NCBI RefSeq assembly: GCF_000425945.1
Contig: NZ_KE384482.1
Coordinates: forward strand, 49,487-113,486
DNA from: Candidatus Solirubrobacter pratensis
GTDB taxonomy: Bacteria; Actinomycetota; Thermoleophilia; Solirubrobacterales; Solirubrobacteraceae
DNA: 64,000 nt
Direction: 5' to 3'
Under the pieces are notes generated by a model. It was not told where the DNA came from. It saw only the letters and a list, made by a program, of their open reading frames with translations, and did not search any database. Made by a program: the position numbers and the translations under genes. Of the stretch, positions 24,202-33,273 are shown piece by piece; within the stretch, counting starts at the first letter, position 1, and every line of letters begins with the position of its first letter.

Positions 24202-26134
24202 ACGTCAGCGTCCTGGAGTAGCTGCCGGTGCGCAGCGCGTCGTTGGCGCCGATGTGCTGCTTGAACGCGATGTCCACATTGGCGTTCGAGACCGGCAGCG
24301 TCCAGGACGCCGGCGCGATCTCGACCTGCAGCGCCTCGGGCAGCGAGAACGCCCCGTTGGCCAGGTGGCCGGGATCGGAGACGGTCAGCGCGGCTTCGCC
24401 CGCGGTGCTGGTCACCTTGGCGGTGGTCGACACGCTGTAGGGCTTGTCCACCCCAGGCAGGAACGCGCCGAACGAGGCCGGAGCGCCGAGCGTGAGCGCA
24501 AGCGTCGCCGGCACCGTGCCGCCGACCGACCCGTCGGCCGCCGTCAACGAGACCGGAGTGTCGCCGGCGATCGCGACGGTCCTGCTCGAGCCGCCGACCT
24601 GGATCGTGCAGGTGACGTGCGGGAAGCGCAGGTCCGGCAGCGCGCCGGCGGCGTCGGTCGTGCCCATCCTGCGCACGCCGTCGCCGCAGTCCGCCTGGAC
24701 GGGCGTGTTGGGCTTGTTGGACCTGATGTCGACGCGGTTCATCGCGTTGTGGGCGAGCGCGCCGCCGATCACGTCGAGCGTCGTCTGCAGCCGCTCAGGG
24801 CTGATGTTGTTCATGCCGTCGGCCGGCCGGTGGTACTCCGGCTCGGTCGTGTACTGGCCCTGACCGATGCTCACGCACGTCGCCGGGGCGACGGGCTTGT
24901 GGTAATCGAGCCAGATGAACAGCGCCGACGGGATGCCGACGTCGAAGAACGCCTGGTGATCCGACTGGCCGAGCTTGCAGTTGTCCAGGCCGGTGAAGCC
25001 GAAGCGCCCGGACGCCTTGTAGGCCTCGTCGACGACGAAGTTCGAGCGCCCGTCAGGCGTCAGCGCCCACAGCTTGGCCGGGGCGTACGGCGTGCCGACC
25101 ATGTCCATCTGCCACTCGCCGACGAAGCGCGCGCGCTCCGCGGCAGGCAGCGTCGCGACGTACGCGCGCGAGCCGGTCAGGCCGTCCTCCTCGCCGCCGA
25201 AGCCGCCGATGCGGATCTCCTTGTCGAGCGGCAGCTTGGAGACGACGCGCGCGATCTCCATCGAGACGCCGTTGCCCGACGCGTCGTCGTGCGCGCCCGG
25301 CGCGCCGAGGACGGAGTCGATGTGCGCGCCGACCATGACGATCGGGGCCTTCGAGCCGTCCGGATCGCCGATCGCGAAGCGACGGCCGACGACGACCGCG
25401 CGCGTCGGGTTGACGTAGTTCATCGTCGTGAACGTCAGCGTCAGCGGGCCGTTCGCGAGGATCGCCTTCATCCAGTCCAGGTGCGAGCGGCCGGCGCCCA
25501 TGATCGGGATGTCCGGGTAGCTCGGCGTGACGGTGACCGTCGGCGGCGCGGCAGCCACGCCGGCGGCGCTCAGGCTCGTGGCGGCGACGATCACGGCCTT
25601 GGCGCCCGCGGCGACCGCGTTCGCGACCTGCGTGTTGCGGGCCGCCGCGTTGGCGCCCTGGTCCATCAGGACGATCTTGCCGGCGCTGCCCGCCGGGAAG
25701 TCCGCGGCGGTCGCGCCGGCTCCGCCGTACACGACGTCACCCGTGACGGGGTTGTCGGTGCCGGTCATCTTGCCGCTCGTCGACGCGCTGAACTGCCAGT
25801 GCGGGCCGTTGGTCAGCGTCGCATTGGGGGACGAGACCTGGGCGACGGCGCGGTTTCCGGTGATCGGGAACGCGTAGATCTGCGTCTTGAACCCGTAGCC
25901 GTCGAGGATCCCCGCCAGGTACTGGGCGCCCTCGAGCTCCTGCGGCGTGCCGCTGCGGCGCGGTCCGATGTCGACCGCCAGATGGCGGATCGTCTCGACC
26001 GAGCTCGCCGAGTTGAACTGGGCGATCGTCTCCTGGTCGTAGTCCGGCGGCGGCGCGGCGCCCGCGGGACCCGCGAGCACGCCGGCGGCAGCGACGAGCG
26101 CCGCGGCTGCGGCCGCGCGCAATGCGTTGTGCAT
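24176..26134 (-). CDS. Secreted M28 aminopeptidase with C-terminal TLSTTTP domain
   Basis: A 652-residue exported zinc peptidase. It has a signal peptide (about 1-26, AGPAGAAPPP cleavage region) and a PA insert (about 125-215, GKIVLMDQG). The M28 core shows MVGAHIDSVLGAPGAHDDAS, GFGGEEDGLTGS and QSDHQAFFDVG, covering the His, Asp, Glu-Glu, Asp and His metal and catalytic positions. A linker (about 470-535) leads to a 116-residue C-terminal domain (537-652) homologous to those on the M14 and S9 peptidases in this window. The ATG follows AGGAGGGTGT. The enzyme should release N-terminal amino acids outside the cell. The function of the C-terminal domain is unknown. Confidence 0.92.
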   Translation of the reverse strand: MHNALRAAAAAALVAAAGVLAGPAGAAPPPDYDQETIAQFNSASSVETIRHLAVDIGPRRSGTPQELEGAQYLAGILDGYGFKTQIYAFPITGNRAVAQVSSPNATLTNGPHWQFSASTSGKMTGTDNPVTGDVVYGGAGATAADFPAGSAGKIVLMDQGANAAARNTQVANAVAAGAKAVIVAATSLSAAGVAAAPPTVTVTPSYPDIPIMGAGRSHLDWMKAILANGPLTLTFTTMNYVNPTRAVVVGRRFAIGDPDGSKAPIVMVGAHIDSVLGAPGAHDDASGNGVSMEIARVVSKLPLDKEIRIGGFGGEEDGLTGSRAYVATLPAAERARFVGEWQMDMVGTPYAPAKLWALTPDGRSNFVVDEAYKASGRFGFTGLDNCKLGQSDHQAFFDVGIPSALFIWLDYHKPVAPATCVSIGQGQYTTEPEYHRPADGMNNISPERLQTTLDVIGGALAHNAMNRVDIRSNKPNTPVQADCGDGVRRMGTTDAAGALPDLRFPHVTCTIQVGGSSRTVAIAGDTPVSLTAADGSVGGTVPATLALTLGAPASFGAFLPGVDKPYSVSTTAKVTSTAGEAALTVSDPGHLANGAFSLPEALQVEIAPASWTLPVSNANVDIAFKQHIGANDALRTGSYSRTLTFTLSTTTP

Positions 26135-26240
26135 ACACCCTCCTGTGACAACCCCTCCGGCGAGCGCCGGCCCTCAGCCGAGGCTAGAGCCGCACCGGAA
26201 GCCTGTCAACTACGCAGCGTGGGAGTTCCTCAACACCTGT

Positions 26241-26936
26241 TCACGCGGCCAGGCGGTAGCCGGCGCCGCGCACGGTCAGCAGGCGCTCCGGCCGCGCCGC
26301 GTCGCGCTCGATCTTCCGGCGCAGGTTGCGCACGTGGAAGTCGCACGAGCGCGTCGGCGGCACGGTCTCGCTGCGCCACAGGTGCTGCGTGATCTGGTCG
26401 CGCGTGAACGTCTCCCCCGGCCGGCTGGAGAGCAGCGCGAGCAGGTTGAACTCCGCGCGCGTGAGCTCCACCGCGCGCCCGTCGACCACGACCTCGTGAC
26501 GGGCCAGGTCCAGCGTCACGGCGCCGACTCTCCGGACCTCGCCGCCGTTCGGCCGCGCCTGGCGGTCGATCGCGCGCCGGCGCAGGATCGCGCGAACGCG
26601 AGTGACGAGGATGGCGAGCGAGAACGGCTTGGTCACGTAGTCGTCGGCGCCGAGCTCGAGCGCCCGCACGACGTCGGACTCCTCCGTACGGCTCGTGAGC
26701 ATCAGGATCGGGACGTCGGAGCGCTGGCGCAGCGCGCGGCAGACGTCGAGCCCCGTCATGCCGGGCAGCATCCAGTCGAGCGTGACCAGATCGAACCCTC
26801 CGCCGAGCGCGGACGCGAGCGCCGCGCGGCCGTCGGTGACGCTCGTGACCTCGAAGCCCTCGCCCTCGAGCGCCGAGACCACCATCGCGGCGGTGACGGG
26901 CTCATCCTCGGCGATCAGGACCCTTCCGGCCGTAAT
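26241..26936 (-). CDS. OmpR-family response regulator, non-canonical start
   Basis: A receiver plus winged-helix regulator of about 231 residues. The receiver has the acidic pair in LIAEDEPV, the acceptor Asp54 in VTLDWMLPGMTG and the Lys in YVTKPFSLAI. The DNA-binding domain runs from LDLARHEVVVDGRAVELTRA to LTVRGAGYRLAA. No ATG, GTG or TTG lies near the domain start. A strong GGGAGG precedes an ATT codon, which I take as the tentative start; a CTG six codons later is another option, and the nearest upstream GTG (27032) would add 32 unlike residues. No kinase gene is adjacent. It is divergent from hrpA across about 115 bases. Confidence 0.82.
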   Translation of the reverse strand: MTAGRVLIAEDEPVTAAMVVSALEGEGFEVTSVTDGRAALASALGGGFDLVTLDWMLPGMTGLDVCRALRQRSDVPILMLTSRTEESDVVRALELGADDYVTKPFSLAILVTRVRAILRRRAIDRQARPNGGEVRRVGAVTLDLARHEVVVDGRAVELTRAEFNLLALLSSRPGETFTRDQITQHLWRSETVPPTRSCDFHVRNLRRKIERDAARPERLLTVRGAGYRLAA

Positions 26937-27051
26937 GACCTCCCTCTCTCCGGTGATCTCTTGTCGAATACGGTAGTTCCCTGGATCAGTCGCGTGGTGG
27001 CGGCCGACGTCATCTACAGGACGTGGAGGCACCGCCCCTATCCTTGGATCA

Positions 27052-30000
27052 ATGGCCGCCACGCGGGATCCCGAGCTGCGGGCCCGCCTCGCGGGCCTGA
27101 CACTGCGCGACGAGGAGCGGCTCGCCCGGCGAGCCCGCCACGGCGGCGATCCCGCGCGGCTGGAGGCCGAGATCGCGCGTGCCGAGCAGCGGATCGCACG
27201 CCGGCGCGCGGCCGTCCCCGCGATCACCTACCCGCCGCAGCTGCCGGTGTCCGAGCGCAAGGACGAGATCCTGGCCGCGATCCGCGACCACCAGGTCGTC
27301 GTCGTGGCCGGCGAGACCGGCTCGGGCAAGACGACGCAGCTCCCCAAGATCGCGCTGGAGCTGGGGCGCGGGGTGCGCGGCGGCATCGCGCACACGCAGC
27401 CGCGGCGGCTGGCGGCGCGCACGGTCGCCGAGCGGATCGCCGACGAGCTGGACGTGCCGCTCGGCGAGGCGGTCGGATACGCCGTCCGCTTCAACGACCG
27501 CTCCTCCGAGAACACGCTCGTGCGGCTGATGACCGACGGCCTGCTGCTCGCCGAGATCCAGCGCGACCGCCTGCTGCGCCGCTACGACACGATCATCGTC
27601 GACGAGGCGCACGAGCGCAGCCTGAACATCGACTTCCTGCTCGGCTGCATCAAGCGCATGCTCCCCCAGCGGCCGGAGCTCAAGCTGATCGTCACGTCGG
27701 CGACGATCGACCCGCAGCGCTTCAGCGAGTACTTCGGCGCCGCCCCGATCGTCGAGGTCTCGGGCCGCACGTATCCCGTGGACGTGCGCTACCGCGAGCC
27801 GGCCGGCGAGGACGACGACCAGGCCGACGCGATCGCCCACGCGGTCGAGGAGCTCCAGCGCGAAGGCCCGGGCGACGTGCTCGTGTTCCTCTCCGGCGAG
27901 CGCGAGATCCGTGACACGGCCGACGTCCTGCGGGGGCGGCTGCGGCCGGGCGTGGAGCTTCTGCCGCTGTACGCGCGGCTGGCGTCGGGCGAGCAGCAGC
28001 GCGTCTTCCAGCAGAGGGGACCCCACCCACCCCGCCGCGTCGTGCTCGCGACCAACGTCGCGGAGACGTCGCTGACGGTGCCGGGCATCCGCTACGTGGT
28101 GGATCCCGGGACCGCCCGGATCTCGCGCTATTCCGCGCGTTTGAAGGTACAAAGGCTTCCTATCGAGCCGATCTCGCAGGCGTCGGCGGACCAGCGCAAG
28201 GGCCGCTGCGGCCGCCTGTCTGACGGCATCTGCATCCGCCTCTACTCCGAGGAGGACTTCGCCGAGCGCCCGCGCTACACCGATCCCGAGATCCTGCGCA
28301 CGAGCCTGGCGAGCGTGATCCTGCAGATGGCGGCGCTCGGGCTCGGGGACATCGAGCGCTTCCCGTTCCTCGATCCGCCCGACCGGCGCCAGGTCCGCGA
28401 CGGCATCGCGTTGCTGCAGGAGCTGCGGGCACTCGACGCCGACCAGAAGCTCACGCGCCTCGGCCGCGACCTGGCGCAGCTCCCCGTCGACCCGCGCCTC
28501 GGCCGGATGGTGATCGAGGCCGGCGAGCTCGACTGCGCCAACGAGGTGGTCGTGATCGCCGCCGGCCTCTCGATCCAGGACCCGCGCGAGCGGCCGGCCG
28601 AGCAGCAGGCGCACGCCGACCAGCTGCACGCGCGCTTCGCCGACCCGGACAGCGACTTCCTGTCGCTGATGGCCGTGTATCGCTACGCCCGCGAGCTGCA
28701 ACGCGACCTGTCGAGCAACCAGTTCCGCAAGCGGCTCAAGAGCGAGTACCTCCATCACCTGCGCATGCGCGAGTGGCAGGACCTGGTGGGCCAGCTGCGC
28801 CAGGCGGCCAAGCAGATCGGCATCAAGCTCAACCACGAGCCGGCCGAGAGCGAGACGATCCACCGGGCGCTGCTGAGCGGGCTGCTCTCGCACATCGGGC
28901 TGCGCGACGCCGCGCGGCGCGAGTACGCCGGCGCGCGCGGGGCGAGGTTCGCGATCTTCCCCGGCTCCGTGCTCGCCAAGCGCCAGCCGAGCTGGACGAT
29001 GGTCGCCGAGCTGGTCGAGACGTCGCGGTTGTGGGGCCGGACCGCGGCCAAGATCGATCCGCGCTGGGTCGAGCCGCTGGCCGGGCACCTCGTCAAGCGC
29101 ACCTACGAGGAGCCGCGCTGGGACCGCAAGCGCGCGTCGGTCGTCGCGACCGAGCGCGTGACGCTCTACGGCCTGCCCATCGTGGCCGGGCGCACGGTCG
29201 CCTATGGACGGATCGACGCCGAGGTCTCGCGCGACGTGTTCATCCGCCGCGGCCTGGTCGAGGGCGAGTGGGACACGCGCCACCGCTTCTTCGCCGCCAA
29301 CCGCGAGCAGCTCGAGCAGGTCGAGGCGCTGGAGCACCGCGCGCGACGGCGCGACATCCTCGTCGACGACCAGGTCCTGTACGACTTCTACGCGGCGCGG
29401 ATCCCCGAGACCGTCGTCTCGGGCGCGCACTTCGACCGCTGGTGGAAGGACGCGCGGCGCGCACAGCCCGACCTGCTCGACTTCACGCCCGAGCTGCTCG
29501 TGCGCGGCGACGCCGAGGAGGCGCTCTCCGGGCGTCCGGTGACGTGGAAGCAGGGCGAGCTGGAGCTGCCGCTGACCTACCACTTCGAGCCGGGCGCCTC
29601 GCACGACGGCGTGACGGTCCACGTGCCGCTTCACGTGCTCCCGCAGCTGCGGCCGGAGGGGTTCGACTGGCTCGTGCCCGCGTTCCGGCTGGAGCTCGTC
29701 ACGACGCTGATCCGCTCGCTGCCCAAGGACGTGCGCCGGAGGCTCGTGCCGGTGCCCGAGACCGCCGAGCGCGTCGTCGCCGGGCTGCGGCCGCGGCGCG
29801 GGCGGCTGCTCGACGCGGTCGCGGCGGCGGTCGGCGCCCCGCCGGCGGACTTCGACGTCTCGCGGCTGCCGGCGCACCTGCAGATGCGCTTCGCGGTCGA
29901 GGACGCCGACGGGACCGAGCTGGCCGCCGGCCACGACCTGGCGGCGTTGAAGGCGAAGCTGACCCCACGGCTGCGCGAGGCGTTGTCGAGCTCGACGCGC

Positions 30001-30864
30001 GGGTTGGAGCGGAGCGGGCTGCGCGCGTGGACGATCGGAGAGCTGCCGCACGAGGTCACGCTGCCGGAGACCGGCGACACGGTGCGTGCGTACCCGGCGC
30101 TGGTCGACGAGGGCGACACCGTGGCGGTGCGGATGCTCGAGTCGCCGGGGGCGCAGCGCGCCGCCATGGCGGCCGGAACGCGGCGCCTGCTGCTGCTCAC
30201 GCTCCCCTCCCCCGTGCCGTCCGTCGCCGGCAAGCTCTCCAGCGACGCCAAGCTCGCCTTGTACGGCGCGTCGCTCGGCGGCGTGCAGGCGGTGTTCGAC
30301 GACTGCGCGGCCGCGGCGGTCGACGCGCTCGTCGCCGAAGCGGGCGGCCCGGCGTGGGACGAGGCCGGCTTCGCGAAGCTGCGCGCCCACGTCGCCGGGC
30401 GGCTGAACGCCGAGACGCTCGAGGTCGTCACCGCGGCCGTGCGGATCCTCGACGCCGAGCGTGAGGTCCGCCGCCGCGCCGACGCCATCACGGCGATCCC
30501 GCTCCAGGAGTCGCGCGCCGACGCGCTCGCCCAGGTCGGCCGGCTGGTGCGGCCCGGGTTCGTGGCCGCCACCGGCGTCGCCCGGCTCGCCGACGTCGAG
30601 CGCTACGTGCGCGCCGCCGCCCTCCGGCTCGAGCGGCTTCCCGCGGCCCCCGCCGTCGACCGTGACCGGATGAAGGCGGTCGGCGAGCTCGAGCGCGCGT
30701 ACCGGCTGCGCCTGCAGGACTGGCCGCGCGGGCGGCCGGTGCCCGACGGGCTGCGCGAGGTTCCGTGGATGCTCGAGGAGCTGCGCGTCAGCCACTTCGC
30801 CCAGGGGCTGGGGACGCGCGGCGCGGTGTCGAGCAAGCGCATCCGCCAGGCGCTGGCGGGTTAG
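27052..30864 (+). CDS. hrpA: ATP-dependent RNA helicase HrpA
   Basis: A 1270-residue DEAH-box helicase close to the usual HrpA length (about 1300). It has Walker A VVAGETGSGKTTQLPK, motif II IIVDEAHERSLN, motif III VTSATIDPQRF, motif V VLATNVAETSLTVPGI and motif VI QRKGRCGRLSDGICIRLY. The long HrpA-specific C-terminal region (DUF3418-like) fills residues about 620-1270. HrpA resolves stalled or collided ribosomes on mRNA in the cytoplasm. The ATG starts the family-typical N-terminus. Its stop overlaps the stop of the converging amidohydrolase through TTAG. Confidence 0.95.
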   Translation: MAATRDPELRARLAGLTLRDEERLARRARHGGDPARLEAEIARAEQRIARRRAAVPAITYPPQLPVSERKDEILAAIRDHQVVVVAGETGSGKTTQLPKIALELGRGVRGGIAHTQPRRLAARTVAERIADELDVPLGEAVGYAVRFNDRSSENTLVRLMTDGLLLAEIQRDRLLRRYDTIIVDEAHERSLNIDFLLGCIKRMLPQRPELKLIVTSATIDPQRFSEYFGAAPIVEVSGRTYPVDVRYREPAGEDDDQADAIAHAVEELQREGPGDVLVFLSGEREIRDTADVLRGRLRPGVELLPLYARLASGEQQRVFQQRGPHPPRRVVLATNVAETSLTVPGIRYVVDPGTARISRYSARLKVQRLPIEPISQASADQRKGRCGRLSDGICIRLYSEEDFAERPRYTDPEILRTSLASVILQMAALGLGDIERFPFLDPPDRRQVRDGIALLQELRALDADQKLTRLGRDLAQLPVDPRLGRMVIEAGELDCANEVVVIAAGLSIQDPRERPAEQQAHADQLHARFADPDSDFLSLMAVYRYARELQRDLSSNQFRKRLKSEYLHHLRMREWQDLVGQLRQAAKQIGIKLNHEPAESETIHRALLSGLLSHIGLRDAARREYAGARGARFAIFPGSVLAKRQPSWTMVAELVETSRLWGRTAAKIDPRWVEPLAGHLVKRTYEEPRWDRKRASVVATERVTLYGLPIVAGRTVAYGRIDAEVSRDVFIRRGLVEGEWDTRHRFFAANREQLEQVEALEHRARRRDILVDDQVLYDFYAARIPETVVSGAHFDRWWKDARRAQPDLLDFTPELLVRGDAEEALSGRPVTWKQGELELPLTYHFEPGASHDGVTVHVPLHVLPQLRPEGFDWLVPAFRLELVTTLIRSLPKDVRRRLVPVPETAERVVAGLRPRRGRLLDAVAAAVGAPPADFDVSRLPAHLQMRFAVEDADGTELAAGHDLAALKAKLTPRLREALSSSTRGLERSGLRAWTIGELPHEVTLPETGDTVRAYPALVDEGDTVAVRMLESPGAQRAAMAAGTRRLLLLTLPSPVPSVAGKLSSDAKLALYGASLGGVQAVFDDCAAAAVDALVAEAGGPAWDEAGFAKLRAHVAGRLNAETLEVVTAAVRILDAEREVRRRADAITAIPLQESRADALAQVGRLVRPGFVAATGVARLADVERYVRAAALRLERLPAAPAVDRDRMKAVGELERAYRLRLQDWPRGRPVPDGLREVPWMLEELRVSHFAQGLGTRGAVSSKRIRQALAG

Positions 30865-32005
30865 CCGGCGACCGGCTCGGTCGCGGCGAGCGCGACCGCG
30901 CCCGCGATCAGCCAGAGCGCCTCGAGGCGCCGCGGCTCCGGCGCCGAGAGGAGGGCCTCGGCGGCGGTGAGCACGCCGTCGATCCGCTCCAGCGCCGGTC
31001 CCGCGGGCCCGGGATCGGGATCGCGGCAGACGCTGCGTGCGAGCGCGAGCCGCGGCAGGGCGAGCGTGACGTCGCCGTTCATACCGCCGATCAGCCCGGC
31101 GGCGATGCCCATCATGAGATAGCTCGCGACGCGGGCGAGCGTCCCGTCGACGGGGCGGATGCGCGCGAGCCGGGGCGCCTGCGGCGCGGGCAGCTGCCGG
31201 CCATCCAGCGCCGCGGCCATGGTGCCCCCCGTCACGAGCGCCCGCTCCTCCATCGAGAGCCCGGCGAGCGCCGCCACGCGCAGCGTCTGGTACAGGCCGA
31301 CCGTGGGCCGGCCGTACGGCACGTCGGAGGCGAAGACGACCCGCTCCGCGGGCACGCGCGCGAACAGCTCCATCACGTCGTACGGCGACAGGCACGCGGT
31401 GTCGTAGAGCACGCGGGGATGCCCGGCCAGGCGGGTCGCGAACATCCCCTGGTCGGCGAGGGCGGTGTGCGCGAGCACGAGCGTCACGTCCGGGAAGCGC
31501 AGCGCGAGATCGGCCAGCGCGTCCATCCGCGGCATCCCGCGCCCGGCGTGCACGAGCACCGGCACGCCGGCGTCGCGCGCCACGGCGAAGATCTCGCCGG
31601 CCACGGCCGTGTCGAACCCGAACGACTGTGCGCGCGGATGCAGCTTGATGCCTCGAGCCCCGCGGCGAGGCACCGCTGCGCCTCCGGGATCGGGCCGTCG
31701 GCCGGATCGAGCCGGCAATAGGGGACGATCCGGCCGCCGGCCTCCCGCGCCCACGCGAGCACGCGGTCGTTGGGCACGCGGTAGCCGGGCACGCGCTCGG
31801 GGTCGTGGAACGGGAACGCGACGGCGCGCGCTCCGGGGCCGACCTCGTCGAGGGCGCCGAGCAACGCGTCCGGCGTGAGCGACATCCCGTCCTCATCGGC
31901 GCCAAGGTGGACGTGGGCGTCGAGCACGGCGCCGGCCGGCGGGCTCAGCCGCGCGAGCTCGTCGAGAAACGGCGCGAACGCGCTCGGGGAGCCGTCGTGG
32001 ACCAT
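30861..32005 (-). pseudogene. Amidohydrolase (amidohydro_2) with one frameshift
   Basis: Two frames together make one metal-dependent amidohydrolase. The first (from the ATG at 32005) has the metal motif LDAHVHLGADEDG and continues to CLAAG. The second resumes at RGIKLHPRAQSFGFDT and has VLVHAGRGMP, LVLAHTALAD and FASDVPYGRP. The join lies at a GGGG run (31658-31661, minus strand). One extra G would restore CLAAGARGIKLH, so a single-base loss explains the break. Either the gene is newly inactivated or this is a homopolymer error in the assembly, since both halves look otherwise undecayed. Members hydrolyse or decarboxylate cyclic or aromatic substrates; the target here is unknown. Confidence 0.8.
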
Positions 32006-32037
32006 GCCCCGGAACCTAGTCGATGCGGCGACGCGCG

Positions 32038-32481
32038 CTACTCGACCAGAGCCGCGAGCCGCGCGAGTGCCTCCCGCCAGCCGAGCTCGTTGTCGGCGGG
32101 CGAGACGCCCTCGGGCAGGCCGTCGTGCACGGCGTCGAGCGCGGTTCCGCCCAGCACGTCCGAGAGCCCGATCGTGATCAGCATCTCGCCCCGCAACGCC
32201 GGGTCGTCGGTCTCGAACTCGTCGGCCTCCACGACCAGCTCGTTCGGGACCAGCCGGACGAACCGCCCGTGGTACGTGTCCGTACGGCCGTGCGTCTTGC
32301 CGGCGCGATCCGGTGCGTCATACGTCAGCGAGATCCTGATCGCCCCGCCCTCGGAGGCGTCGAACTCGTGCACCTCGCAGCGCATGCCGGCCGGGACCTT
32401 CCAGCGCACAACCGCCTCCGGGTCGAGCAGCGCGTCGTAGACGCGCTCCCGGGGCGCGGCGATGAACGCGCTCATCCGCAT
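32038..32481 (-). CDS. SRPBCC/AHSA1-domain protein
   Basis: A protein of about 147 residues with the START-like Activator of Hsp90 ATPase homolog (AHSA1) fold: FIAAPRERVYDALLDPEAVVRW at the N-terminus and LGWREALARLAALVE at the C-terminal helix. Bacterial members bind hydrophobic ligands, and no specific role can be inferred. The start is uncertain: ATGs at 32481 and 32475 and in-frame GTGs at 32490 and 32499 all precede the first strand. The gene follows the broken amidohydrolase on the same strand but ends 32 bases after that gene's start, so it is probably transcribed with it. Confidence 0.82.
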   Translation of the reverse strand: MRMSAFIAAPRERVYDALLDPEAVVRWKVPAGMRCEVHEFDASEGGAIRISLTYDAPDRAGKTHGRTDTYHGRFVRLVPNELVVEADEFETDDPALRGEMLITIGLSDVLGGTALDAVHDGLPEGVSPADNELGWREALARLAALVE

Positions 32482-32549
32482 CGAGGCCACGCGCTGCACG
32501 CTACCGGAGCTCGCGGCGCTCCGGGCGCGTCGAGGATCAGGCGCCGGAT

Positions 32550-33177
32550 GTGCGCATCGCGCAGCTCGACATCGCGCCGATACCCGAGCTTCCGAGCGAG
32601 CCCGTCGAGGCTGCACGGTGGCGCTCCAGGCCGGGTTTCGTGCGCTTGTTCGCCGACGTCTACGACGACCCATTCGACGTCGCCCCGATCACCGCGTTAG
32701 TCGTCGAGGACTCGGCGATGCGCACCCGCGCGCCCGCGCCGACGCGCCGACCGAGCCTCGCGGGCGCCATCGCGGCCTTCGCCGACACACCGTCGAGGCC
32801 GTCCCGTGCCGGCTGCTTGATCGCGCGCACCCCGCTGTCGAGCAGGCCATGACGATCGACCACGGCCGCATGCTCGAGAACCACCCGCTGCTCGAGCTCA
32901 TGCACCATCTGCACGCCGGCCGTCACCTCCATCGCGGCTGGCACGTGCTCCCACAACTCCTCGGCGATCCGGAGCCCGTGCAGGACGACCCTCGCTCCGA
33001 CGGCGCCTATCGCGAACGACCCGCCCTGCGCGACGAGAAGGCATGGACGTGCTGCTCCAGCTCGACGACTCCTTCGCCTCATACGGCGACGGCGGCGGCT
33101 TCTACGTAGTGATCCCGAAAGGCGATCTCGCGCCGGGACGCTACGACCGCGGCGTCGCCCTCAGTCAATGCCACTGA
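32550..33177 (+). pseudogene. DUF1963 (YwqG-like) protein, broken by two frameshifts
   Basis: Three consecutive frames read as parts of one DUF1963 protein. The first has IAQLDIAPIPELP and GFVRLFADVYDDP. The second has HPLLELMHHLHAG and LLGDPEPVQDDP. The third has LLQLDDSFASYGDGGGFYVV and ends GVALSQCH before a stop. Each step moves the frame by -1, as single-base losses would. The usual N-terminus is also missing, because the segment runs into the start of the AHSA1 gene on the other strand. DUF1963 proteins have no established function. I regard this as a decayed gene, though sequence errors could account for part of it. Confidence 0.65.
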
Positions 33178-33273
33178 CACGGGCGGAGTAAGACCTCACC
33201 GACCGCGTCGTGGCAGCGGTCATACCACGCCCGAAAGCCGAACGTCACTGATCCGTGCTCGTCTGGTGTCGCG

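Noticed and set aside
27049..31905. A 1618-codon minus-strand frame across hrpA
   Set aside because: It has low-complexity composition, no motif and no ribosome site, while the plus-strand frame carries all DEAH helicase motifs. The same reasoning applies to the long frames opposite other genes.
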